5,420 bases of DNA from the NCBI GenBank assembly GCA_900319595.1, contig ONOZ01000136.1:1-5420 (forward strand). The letters run 5' to 3'. The stretch's first letter is position 1. The number at the start of each line of letters is the position of its first letter. This document shows, in pieces, positions 1-5,420 of the stretch. Made by a program: the position numbers and the translations under genes. Under the pieces are notes generated by a model, which was given only the letters and a program-made list of their open reading frames with translations, searched no databases and had not been told where the DNA came from. The stretch comes from an uncultured Bacteroidales bacterium (GTDB taxonomy: Bacteria > Bacteroidota > Bacteroidia > Bacteroidales > P3).

Positions 1-713
1 ATAGGTAAATCAATACCCTTTCCTAATGCCAAAGAACTTAGTGCGATTGTCGAATCTATAATGATTACTAAAACACCAAGTGATAAACCTGAATATTTAT
101 TTACAATCATCGCAATAATATCACTTCCGCCAGAAGTAGCTCCTGCAGAGAAAATGGTAGCGATACCTATTCCATAAGCCAAACCTCCCACTAATGTATT
201 AAGTATATTCCACGGACGGAAATATTCAGTAACAGGAGCAAGATCTTTGAACTGAGCCACTGGCAAATATAATTCTTTCAATTGTTCTGGTAGATTTGTG
301 TAATCGGTTGCAGAAATAAAATCACCATTGAATATTAGAGGTCTGTATCCTATATGTTTTATGAAAAAATATTCTGTAACCCAAGTAACAAACCATATTA
401 AGAAAATGGATAATATAGTTTTTATTCCAAAACGTGGTCCTAAGAATACACTGCCTATAATCAATAGGGCGATGTCCATATAAATTACTAATGCCATAGG
501 AGAGCCCCAAAGATTATGAAATACGCTCATCAAGCCATACACTCCTCCCGGTGCTAATCCGTAAGGTACTACGAAAAATAAATCTGCCAACGCAAAGATA
601 ATACAACCTATAATTATCTTGCTATAAGCAATGAAAAACTCTTTTGAGCCAAATCGTTCTTTTGAGTCGTTAAGTTGAGCTAACCAATTTCTAAATTTTG
701 AATTCTTTTGCAT
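1..713 (-). CDS. YitT-family integral membrane protein, 3' end cut by window edge
   Basis: This is the N-terminal 237 residues of a multi-pass inner-membrane protein of the YitT (DUF161) family; the frame stays open to the window edge. I read the frame directly from the minus strand. Recognisable family features are VPYGLAPGGVYGL (residues 49-61), LGPRFGIKT (91-99) and GATSGGSDIIAMIVNKYSG (191-209), followed by a hydrophobic stretch around 211-230. Hydrophobic segments lie near 31-50, 76-92, 98-117, 170-190 and 211-230. A polar insert (about 119-165) separates the third and fourth. Members usually end in a cytoplasmic DUF2179 domain, which would lie beyond the window. The family's transport or other function is not settled, so no substrate is proposed. 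The ATG at 713 is chosen because it precedes the KNSKFRNWL segment and the first membrane helix, and no other ATG lies close upstream in frame. There is no Shine-Dalgarno; the leader is A/T-rich. It has its own candidate promoters in the gap upstream. Confidence 0.9.
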   Translation of the reverse strand, partial: MQKNSKFRNWLAQLNDSKERFGSKEFFIAYSKIIIGCIIFALADLFFVVPYGLAPGGVYGLMSVFHNLWGSPMALVIYMDIALLIIGSVFLGPRFGIKTILSIFLIWFVTWVTEYFFIKHIGYRPLIFNGDFISATDYTNLPEQLKELYLPVAQFKDLAPVTEYFRPWNILNTLVGGLAYGIGIATIFSAGATSGGSDIIAMIVNKYSGLSLGVLVIIIDSTIALSSLALGKGIDLP

Positions 714-791
714 AAATTTATATCTATTTTTTTTGTTAATGAACTCATTTATATTAACATATAATAAAAGACATCCTAAAAAAAGGATTTG

Positions 792-822
792 CAAAAATAC
801 AATAATTATTTTATATTACAAT
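792..822 (-). promoter_or_regulatory. Candidate promoter P1 of YitT (Bacteroidota type)
   Basis: On the minus strand a full -7 element TATTTTTG (799 down to 792, matching TAnnTTTG) is preceded by ATTG (822 to 819) with a 19-nt spacer. The expected transcript start is near 786, giving a leader of about 70 nt before the ATG at 713. The -33 box matches at three of four bases. The surroundings are so AT-rich that chance matches are a real risk. Confidence 0.4.
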
Positions 823-913
823 AATAAAGTGATTAAAAAGATTTCGTTGTGTCAATTTGCAAGGTTATTTATCCCATTGCCACTTATCTTTTGGATTGTA
901 AAATGGTCTGTCT

Positions 914-946
914 CAAAAGTATTGATAAATTTCCACATTCTGCAAA
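914..946 (-). promoter_or_regulatory. Candidate promoter P2 upstream of YitT
   Basis: On the minus strand TTTG (946 to 943) is followed after 21 nt by TACTTTTG (921 to 914), a full match to both Bacteroidota boxes with a spacer slightly longer than usual. A transcript from here would have a leader near 190 nt that includes the small hairpin at 773-788. It could be an alternative to, or act together with, the nearer P1. Sequence alone does not decide which is used. Confidence 0.35.
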
Positions 947-973
947 TTATTGCCAAATATATGAATTTTATAC

Positions 974-987
974 GCCTGCATTCAGGC
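974..987 (-). terminator. Small GC-rich hairpin downstream of the M64 gene, possible weak terminator
   Basis: GCCTG and CAGGC form a perfect 5-bp stem with a 4-nt loop, about 58 nt past the M64 stop codon. It is the most GC-rich structure in an otherwise AT-rich gap. On the minus strand it is followed by GTATAAAATTC rather than a run of T, so it is not a textbook Rho-independent terminator. It could instead be a 3'-end stabilising or regulatory structure, or chance. Confidence 0.2.
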
Positions 988-1044
988 ATTTGTCTGCAAC
1001 CATGTTTATGGGTAATCTATTTGCCTTAAATAAAACATTGTTGT

Positions 1045-2334
1045 TTATTCGCAATACCTATTTACTATATCTATTATTGATCTTGTACAGACCGGACAAA
1101 AAGGCGTCAAATCTCGCATCATACAATGTTGATAAGGACGATAGAATCCCTTGCTTTGATAACTGGCGCCCTCAAAAACACCGACTTTGTTTTCGTATTC
1201 TTTTATTGCAGGCGTTGGGATAGGTGTATTTGTATCTAACAAGTCTCCCCATTTCTTTGAAAAATATACAAGGGTAGTGATATTCTTTTCATAAGGTTCT
1301 ACTTCAATGGAGGTAACACCTGCTTCTGAGTCGTTATCGGAATACTCGTCTGCTAAACCAGCAAAACTATGGGCAAATTCATGCACAATAACTTCTTTAC
1401 TTTTATTTCCCATATAGCAGGTTGCATAATAATTGTAAATACCACCACCTCCATACGTGTCGGAATTACAAACTAATATCATAGCATCGCAAGCTACCAT
1501 ATCTACTACATCATACAAATCCCATAGGTTGCGAGTCATTAAGTAGCGTTGCGAATCAAAAGTATTATATTGGACTCCCAAATCGCTATTTTTTACTTTT
1601 GAATCTTTTAAACCACCGATTCCACTTTCTAAAGAGTAGCGTTCTATTGCGGTTATTTCAATTAAATCTTTTAGCGAAAAGAAAGGTTCTTCTGATATCA
1701 TAAATTCAGCCATTGCTTGTAAATCCCTCTGCATTTTTTCGTTGTCTTGTATGGTATATCCAACAGGTACGAGTACCAAATCTACGCGTTTATCAATTGT
1801 CCTACCTGTATTATTTAATGTTATTACATGAGGAAGTGAAGGTTTAGCTTTTTTGATGAATGTTTCAAATGGACGTATCTCGTTTGGGTCAATATCGTAA
1901 CGTATAACCTCTTTCCAATTATTTAAACTATCCCTTTTGGAAAACGCAATTTCAATCGCCATATCTTTTTTAGGACAAGGTACAATTATTACCTCTTCAA
2001 AATTGCCACACATACGTTTTGCTTCTTCCATAGACAGCCATTCGTTAAACAAAGACGAAACCCCTTTGGAGAAAATCAAGTTCTGACTATTCTTTTCGTA
2101 CAAACTAACCAAATATGCACCATTGTTTGTGTTGTCAATCAAGTTTTTTTTGCTACCAGCATAGAAAGGTATCTCTTTCATATTCTCTATAGTGAAATAA
2201 TCTATACCGACTCGACCAGAATGTGTATAATCTATCCTCAAACCTTTATTTTCAAAATATTTATCATATTGACCATAACTTGTAAATGATAGTATAGTCA
2301 AACAAATTAAAAAAGCATTTTTTATTCTATTCAT
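1045..2334 (-). CDS. Secreted M64-family (IgA peptidase) zinc metallopeptidase
   Basis: The protein has 429 residues. Residues 1-21 look like a signal peptide: basic MNRIK, a hydrophobic core, then SYGQ with likely cleavage after the glycine. There is no lipobox, so it is probably released to the periplasm or outside rather than a lipoprotein. The N-terminal half (about 22-165) fits the beta-rich M64 N-terminal domain. The catalytic domain carries HEFAHSFAGLADEY at 318-331, the HExxHxxxGLxDEY signature, with H318, E319 and H322 expected to bind zinc and activate water. The C-terminal KGFYRPYQHCMMRDLTPFCPVC (395-416; C404, C413, C416) is also typical. The family is named for a bacterial IgA-cleaving enzyme, but the substrate here cannot be inferred from sequence. 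The frame opens further upstream to 2439, but the start at 2334 is preferred because it begins the signal peptide and a -7 promoter box lies at 2373-2380, inside the longer version. The gene is 216 bp from pgi and is probably transcribed on its own. Confidence 0.9.
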   Translation of the reverse strand: MNRIKNAFLICLTILSFTSYGQYDKYFENKGLRIDYTHSGRVGIDYFTIENMKEIPFYAGSKKNLIDNTNNGAYLVSLYEKNSQNLIFSKGVSSLFNEWLSMEEAKRMCGNFEEVIIVPCPKKDMAIEIAFSKRDSLNNWKEVIRYDIDPNEIRPFETFIKKAKPSLPHVITLNNTGRTIDKRVDLVLVPVGYTIQDNEKMQRDLQAMAEFMISEEPFFSLKDLIEITAIERYSLESGIGGLKDSKVKNSDLGVQYNTFDSQRYLMTRNLWDLYDVVDMVACDAMILVCNSDTYGGGGIYNYYATCYMGNKSKEVIVHEFAHSFAGLADEYSDNDSEAGVTSIEVEPYEKNITTLVYFSKKWGDLLDTNTPIPTPAIKEYENKVGVFEGASYQSKGFYRPYQHCMMRDLTPFCPVCTRSIIDIVNRYCE

Positions 2335-2372
2335 AGTGTTATATGTTCTTTTGTTTTCATCTGTTGAAAGTG

Positions 2373-2380
2373 CAAAGATA
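2373..2380 (-). promoter_or_regulatory. -7 promoter element of the M64 peptidase gene
   Basis: TATCTTTG followed by C is a full match to the Bacteroidota -7 consensus TAnnTTTG. Transcription would begin near 2366, about 32 nt before the ATG at 2334. The sequence 19-21 nt upstream is a poor -33 box (around CAAGGACG), so an activator may be needed. A second, weaker candidate lies further up: ATTG (2491 to 2488), 21 nt, then TATCTTTA (2466 to 2459). Confidence 0.5.
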
Positions 2381-2550
2381 TTAAATTTTAATTTTATCGT
2401 CCTTGCTTGGCGTTGTAGGGGCATTGGCATTTTGGTCAATAAAAGTGTTGTTTGAGCATAAAGATAGAGTTAAACAAGACTGGTTGCCAATGAATGATAA
2501 GCATATAAAGAGAGTGATATATACATAATAATAGTTATTACCTAATTTTA

Positions 2551-3828
2551 TTATTTTTTACCTAAAAGAGCAAACATATTACGTTTATAAAATTCCACTC
2601 CTGGCTGGTCAAATGGATTTACATCTAACATATAGCCACTAATACCACAAGCCAACTCAAAGAAGTATATCAATTTGCCAATATTACTTTCATTCAAATA
2701 ATCAATACTAATTACTAACTGACTTACATTGCCTTCTAAATGAGCCTGTTGTGTTCCTAATTCTGCTTTATGATTGATTTCAGATAACGAGAATTTAGAT
2801 AAATAATTTAGTTTGTCGTCATCGTTTTGCAGATATGGGATTTCAATTCTTTTATTTGCATTTTCTACATGTAAAATAGTTTCAAACATCAAACGTTCTC
2901 CTTGCTGAATATACTGCCCCATTGAATGCAAGTCTGTTGTATTGCAAACACTCGCTGGAAATAAACCTTTATTTTCTTTTCCTTCGCTTTCGCCATAGAG
3001 TTGTTTGAACCACTCAGCAAAAAAAGTTAGGTTAGGTTGGTAAGTAACTAATAATTCGATTTTTTTACCTATATCATATAAATGATTTCTTGCAATTGCG
3101 TAATCTATTGCGATATTAGGTTGGTTTTGTTGTATTTGTAAAGCACCTTTGACTAATTCCCTTATATCAAAACCCGCTACCGCAATAGGCAAAAGTCCGA
3201 CAGGAGTAAGAACAGAATATCTGCCTCCAACATTGTCTGGAATAACAAAAGTTTTATAGCCTTCCTTGTTGGCAATTTCTTTTAGAATTCCTTTTTTCTC
3301 GTCCGTTATAGCAACAATGCGACTACTTGCCTCGTTGTGTCCGTATTTCTTTTCTAAATGCTGGCGTAAGATTCTAAAAGTTATTGCAGTCTCTGTTGTA
3401 GTACCCGATTTGGAGATAACACAAAGCGAATAATCTTTTTTATCAAGTATATCTAATAAGTCTGCAAGATAGTCCTCAGAAAGAGTATTGCCAGCGTATA
3501 GAACGATAGGTGATTGTTTATCGTTTTTAAGGCAATCAAAATTATGTTTCAAGGATTCTATAACAGCCCTTGCTCCTAAGTACGAACCACCAATGCCCGC
3601 TACTACAAAAACTTCGCTTTTTTGTCTAATATATTCGGCACAAGATATTATGTCTTGCAATTCTTCTTGTTTGATATTTGAGGGCAACTCCACCCAACCC
3701 AAAAAATCATTTCCTTTGCCTTGCTTGTTTTTAAGAAGTTGCAAAGACGACTCGGCTTTTTGTCTTAAAATATTTATATCGCTATTACTTGGAATATCAG
3801 CATTAGAATACTTTACTTCAAATTTCAT
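2551..3828 (-). CDS. pgi: Glucose-6-phosphate isomerase
   Basis: This cytoplasmic enzyme interconverts glucose 6-phosphate and fructose 6-phosphate in glycolysis and gluconeogenesis. The 425-residue length fits the short bacterial PGI form of about 450 residues. Two SIS sugar-phosphate domains are visible. The first has GIGGSYLGARAV (78-89) and the phosphate-binding SKSGTTTET (139-147). Then come GGRYSVLTPVGLLP (201-214), YGESEGKENKGLFP (278-291) and TTDLHSMGQY (297-306). The C-terminal family signature runs from G398 to K415 and includes FDQPGVEFYK. By alignment from memory with the Geobacillus enzyme, the catalytic residues are E280, H301 and K415, with R203 assisting. All are present and spaced as expected, so the enzyme should be active. 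The start at 3828 follows a strong promoter by a short leader. Its neighbours encode exported hydrolases, with no other glycolytic gene in view. No truncation or frameshift is seen. Confidence 0.97.
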   Translation of the reverse strand: MKFEVKYSNADIPSNSDINILRQKAESSLQLLKNKQGKGNDFLGWVELPSNIKQEELQDIISCAEYIRQKSEVFVVAGIGGSYLGARAVIESLKHNFDCLKNDKQSPIVLYAGNTLSEDYLADLLDILDKKDYSLCVISKSGTTTETAITFRILRQHLEKKYGHNEASSRIVAITDEKKGILKEIANKEGYKTFVIPDNVGGRYSVLTPVGLLPIAVAGFDIRELVKGALQIQQNQPNIAIDYAIARNHLYDIGKKIELLVTYQPNLTFFAEWFKQLYGESEGKENKGLFPASVCNTTDLHSMGQYIQQGERLMFETILHVENANKRIEIPYLQNDDDKLNYLSKFSLSEINHKAELGTQQAHLEGNVSQLVISIDYLNESNIGKLIYFFELACGISGYMLDVNPFDQPGVEFYKRNMFALLGKK

Positions 3829-3855
3829 ATATTATTAGTTGTTTGTTGCGTTTTG

Positions 3856-3887
3856 CAAAGTTACAATATAATTATAGTATAACCAAA
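3856..3887 (-). promoter_or_regulatory. Promoter of pgi (Bacteroidota type)
   Basis: On the minus strand TTTG (3887 to 3884) is followed after 20 nt by TAACTTTG (3863 to 3856) and then C. Both boxes match the Bacteroidota consensus fully and the spacing is ideal. The transcript should start near 3850, leaving a leader of about 20 nt before the ATG at 3828. It shows that pgi can be transcribed independently of the sialidase gene upstream. Confidence 0.75.
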
Positions 3888-3899
3888 TTATAGTCTATA
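3871..3899. repeat. Direct repeat ATTATAGT x2 and TATAGTCTATA palindrome near the pgi -33 box
   Basis: ATTATAGT occurs at 3871-3878 and again at 3887-3894, offset by 16 bp. The second copy overlaps a perfect palindrome TATAG-T-CTATA at 3889-3899. The pgi -33 box (3884-3887) sits between and touches the second copy. This could be an operator, but all units are AT-only or nearly so and chance is possible. Confidence 0.3.
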
Positions 3900-3918
3900 A
3901 ATTTGTGTCGGATTTTTA

Positions 3919-5160
3919 TTAGTTGCTTATTAACGAAGTGTATTTGTCTTGTGTGATTTGTTCTATTGAGAAAGTACAGTAACGCATATTATAGCCAGCA
4001 TTATATCCTTTGTCTTCAAAATAAAACGCTATATTCCCATCTTGCAATTGTATCATTGTGGAATAGGCAGACGAACCTTTACTTACTAAAAATTCTCCGT
4101 CCCAATCCTTTGATATTTCATTAGGAGTGCTATAATCGTTATTGTCTTTCAATTCCTTGTAATATATTGTAACATCGTTTCTTCCATCATTTGCTACTAC
4201 ACTTTGCAATAGAATATCTGTTTTTTTGTTATCCAGTTTTCTAATAGCCGTTATTAAAAGCACTTCTCCATTGCAAGCTGTTCCTGTATTGTATATACCA
4301 TTATTTTCTTTTAATGGCATTACAGCATTATTCCAATAACCCTTTGATTTTGCCTTATTGGTATAATGAAAGATATTAAAAATTCGTCCATAATCCGCAC
4401 GAGAAGAGAGAAGTACATCTCCGTTTGGCAATTCTTCGCATTTACATTCGTTGCCGCTAATAATACAAGAATTTTTACTATTTCCAAGCACTTGCCAACT
4501 TTTGCCAAAATCATCGGAGTACAAAACAAAATTGCCTTGCAAAGTACAAAGTCCAGCATACAAACGATAGTATTGACTTTTTTTGATTTGACGACTTTGA
4601 CATATCTTTCCAGAAGTAAAAAATAGACTCGTTACTTTGGGTAATAATGAATATATTTCATTAGTTATATCTTTTGGTGCAGAGAATTGCCAACTTTTTG
4701 TTTTTTGATCATACTTGCCTTTAATCATGGCAACTCTATTAGGATTTGTTCTCGTGGCTTGAGGGTAAGGCTCGTTTCCTGCAACCATCATTATCAATAC
4801 TTCGTTTTTATTTCTATCTGCCACAATGGACGCATCACCATACCCGCAAGCCTTGTCGTCTTTTATTCCGTTACCTTGTGCTATCATTATCTCCTCGCCC
4901 CAAGTCTTGCCGTTATCTTTGCTAATCTTCGCCAAAATATCCACTTTACCATAACCAATATCTGCTTTGCAAGTCCTGTAATCGCTCAACGCAAAAATAT
5001 CTCCATTTTTTGCTTGAGCAATAGCAGGTATGCGATACGGTATTTCAGACGTGGTATTATCAAACAGAATGGTATCTATTTGCGGATAAGCACTACTTGA
5101 AATAATACTATATAATATTGTAAACAAACAACAGGTAAAGAGTCTTATTTTGGCATTCAT
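3919..5160 (-). CDS. Secreted GH33 exo-alpha-sialidase
   Basis: The 413-residue protein should release terminal sialic acid from glycoconjugates outside the cytoplasm. A signal peptide covers about residues 1-24 (basic K4, R6, then a hydrophobic core and SSSA), with no usable lipobox. The rest is a six-bladed sialidase propeller. YRIPAI (42-47) supplies triad arginine R43. SDYRTCKADIGYG (59-71) holds the likely acid/base D67. Asp boxes lie at SKDNGKTW (80-87) and SDDFGKSW (215-222). SGNECKCEELPNGDVLLSSR (235-254) carries E238, which activates the nucleophile, and the second arginine R254. SSAYSTM (363-369) supplies the nucleophile Y366, and E382 follows in YFEDKG. The third arginine is probably R327 (GRNDVTIYY), with R307 as the alternative. 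Many Bacteroides sialidases are longer, with an N-terminal carbohydrate-binding domain; this one has only the catalytic fold. A stop codon lies in frame shortly upstream of the start at 5160. No sialic-acid uptake genes are adjacent. Trans-sialidase activity cannot be excluded. Confidence 0.92.
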   Translation of the reverse strand: MNAKIRLFTCCLFTILYSIISSSAYPQIDTILFDNTTSEIPYRIPAIAQAKNGDIFALSDYRTCKADIGYGKVDILAKISKDNGKTWGEEIMIAQGNGIKDDKACGYGDASIVADRNKNEVLIMMVAGNEPYPQATRTNPNRVAMIKGKYDQKTKSWQFSAPKDITNEIYSLLPKVTSLFFTSGKICQSRQIKKSQYYRLYAGLCTLQGNFVLYSDDFGKSWQVLGNSKNSCIISGNECKCEELPNGDVLLSSRADYGRIFNIFHYTNKAKSKGYWNNAVMPLKENNGIYNTGTACNGEVLLITAIRKLDNKKTDILLQSVVANDGRNDVTIYYKELKDNNDYSTPNEISKDWDGEFLVSKGSSAYSTMIQLQDGNIAFYFEDKGYNAGYNMRYCTFSIEQITQDKYTSLISN

Positions 5161-5239
5161 AGTAAAATTGATTGATTAAGAATAATTGTTTTTCATACAT
5201 AACGAACCACTTTGCCCATTTATTGCAAAACAAAAGAGT

Positions 5240-5290
5240 ATTAGACAAGTTTTAGTTATTAGACATTATTCTAAAATGCAAGACAAGACA
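5240..5290. repeat. AGACA repeat cluster with TTTTAG/CTAAAA inverted repeat
   Basis: ATTAGACA occurs at 5240-5247 and 5258-5265, and AGACA occurs twice in tandem at 5281-5290. TTTTAG and CTAAAA form 6-bp inverted arms around a 15-nt spacer (5256-5270) that contains the second AGACA. The cluster lies between the two divergent genes, about 40 bp left of the rightward -33 box. It might be an operator; no known regulator motif is recognised. Confidence 0.3.
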
Positions 5291-5330
5291 TTTTTTTGAT
5301 TATTTGATGGAGTGTTTTTTTATTTGATAA

Positions 5331-5362
5331 TTTGGTAGTTACAAGGAAATTATGTAATTTTG
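5331..5362 (+). promoter_or_regulatory. Promoter of the rightward gene at the window edge (Bacteroidota type)
   Basis: TTTG (5331-5334), a 20-nt spacer and TAATTTTG (5355-5362) followed by C match both consensus boxes exactly. Transcription would begin near 5369, giving a leader of about 23 nt before the ATG at 5392. This is as good a match as the pgi promoter and supports the small coding fragment that follows. Confidence 0.7.
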
Positions 5363-5391
5363 CAGTTGAATTTCAAATTTACATAAAAATA

Positions 5392-5420
5392 ATGGAAATA
5401 ATTGAAAGAGAGATAAGTAC
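5392..5420 (+). CDS. Start of a rightward gene, cut by the window edge
   Basis: Only the first ten codons are visible, reading MEIIEREIS and then an incomplete threonine codon (AC). The call rests mainly on the strong promoter just upstream and the short A-rich leader usual for this phylum. The opening resembles the start of some Bacteroidota ATPases of the AAA/DUF4143 type, but ten residues are far too few to assign a family. The gene is divergent from the sialidase gene. Confidence 0.5.

Larger units (their letters stand above)
714..1044. other. 331-bp intergenic gap between YitT and the M64 peptidase
   Basis: No convincing gene is seen here. The region is strongly AT-rich. It holds two candidate minus-strand promoters for YitT (listed separately), a GC-richer hairpin at 974-987, and an ATCCT-A6-AGGAT hairpin at 773-788 close to the expected start of the shorter YitT transcript. 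A plus-strand open frame at 733-1029 has no recognisable domain, is rich in I, L, K and N as random AT-rich sequence would be, and is not preceded by a promoter that I can see. Confidence 0.6.
5161..5391. other. Divergent intergenic region between the sialidase and the right-edge gene
   Basis: This 231-bp AT-rich stretch should contain promoters for both flanking genes. The rightward one is clear (5331-5362). For the sialidase I see no good Bacteroidota promoter: TATGTATG (5201 to 5194) resembles a -7 box, but the nearest TTTG is 24 nt away, which is too far. The middle holds four AGACA units (5243, 5261, 5281, 5286) and an inverted repeat TTTTAG (5250-5255) / CTAAAA (5271-5276). A regulator-binding site is possible here. 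Confidence 0.5.

Noticed and set aside
322..510. Minus-strand open frame of 62 codons
   Set aside because: Lies inside the YitT gene in another frame; the YitT frame is continuous and carries family motifs.
733..1029. Plus-strand open frame of 98 codons in the gap after YitT
   Set aside because: No domain, low-complexity composition expected of AT-rich DNA, no plus-strand promoter seen, and it overlaps the likely YitT promoters.
849..1223. Plus-strand open frame of 124 codons
   Set aside because: About half lies antisense to the conserved C-terminal part of the M64 peptidase, and the product has no recognisable feature.
2526..2540. TAATAA-N3-TTATTA hairpin after the pgi stop
   Set aside because: The stem is AT-only and only 6 bp, and it is not followed by a clear T run; too weak to call a terminator.
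3488..3838. Plus-strand open frame of 116 codons
   Set aside because: Almost entirely antisense to the well-supported pgi gene.
4320..5100. Open frames at 4320-4559 (minus), 4366-4626 (plus) and 4687-5100 (plus)
   Set aside because: All lie inside the sialidase gene in other frames, whose own frame has full GH33 motifs.
5194..5201. TATGTATG as a -7 box for the sialidase
   Set aside because: It departs from TAnnTTTG at one base and the nearest TTTG lies 24 nt upstream, outside usual spacing.
1..5420. tRNA or rRNA gene, CRISPR array, insertion sequence
   Set aside because: No regularly spaced repeats, transposase frame or recognisable tRNA or rRNA sequence was seen on either strand, though this was by eye without a covariance search.

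Overview
The window looks like part of a low-GC Bacteroidota chromosome, probably a Bacteroidales bacterium. Four things point there: very AT-rich sequence; several start-proximal promoters of the Bacteroidota type (TTTG near -33, about 20 nt, then TAnnTTTG near -7); no Shine-Dalgarno sequence before any of the five starts; and the gene families present. Species cannot be told from the sequence.

From left to right there are four genes on the minus strand and the first codons of one on the plus strand. Positions 1-713 hold the N-terminal 237 residues of a YitT-family membrane protein that runs off the left edge. Positions 714-1044 carry no gene, but hold two candidate YitT promoters and two small hairpins. 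Positions 1045-2334 encode a secreted zinc metallopeptidase of the M64 (IgA peptidase) family. Positions 2551-3828 encode glucose-6-phosphate isomerase (pgi) with all expected catalytic residues and its own good promoter. Positions 3919-5160 encode a compact secreted GH33 sialidase. Positions 5161-5391 are a divergent intergenic region with short repeats and a strong plus-strand promoter, which drives a gene starting at 5392 and cut after ten codons.

Each minus-strand gene is separated from the next by 90 to 331 bp. Promoter motifs stand before YitT, M64 and pgi, so this is more likely a set of single-gene units than one operon. The sialidase and the M64 peptidase are both exported and could act on host or dietary glycoproteins, while Pgi is a cytoplasmic housekeeping enzyme. 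No sialic-acid uptake or catabolism genes are in view.

I found no evidence of an undescribed system here. No mobile element, CRISPR array, tRNA, rRNA or clearly broken gene was recognised. The observations worth following are modest: promoter architecture that resets the M64 start, repeats near the pgi promoter and in the divergent region, and the compact sialidase with an ambiguous third arginine.
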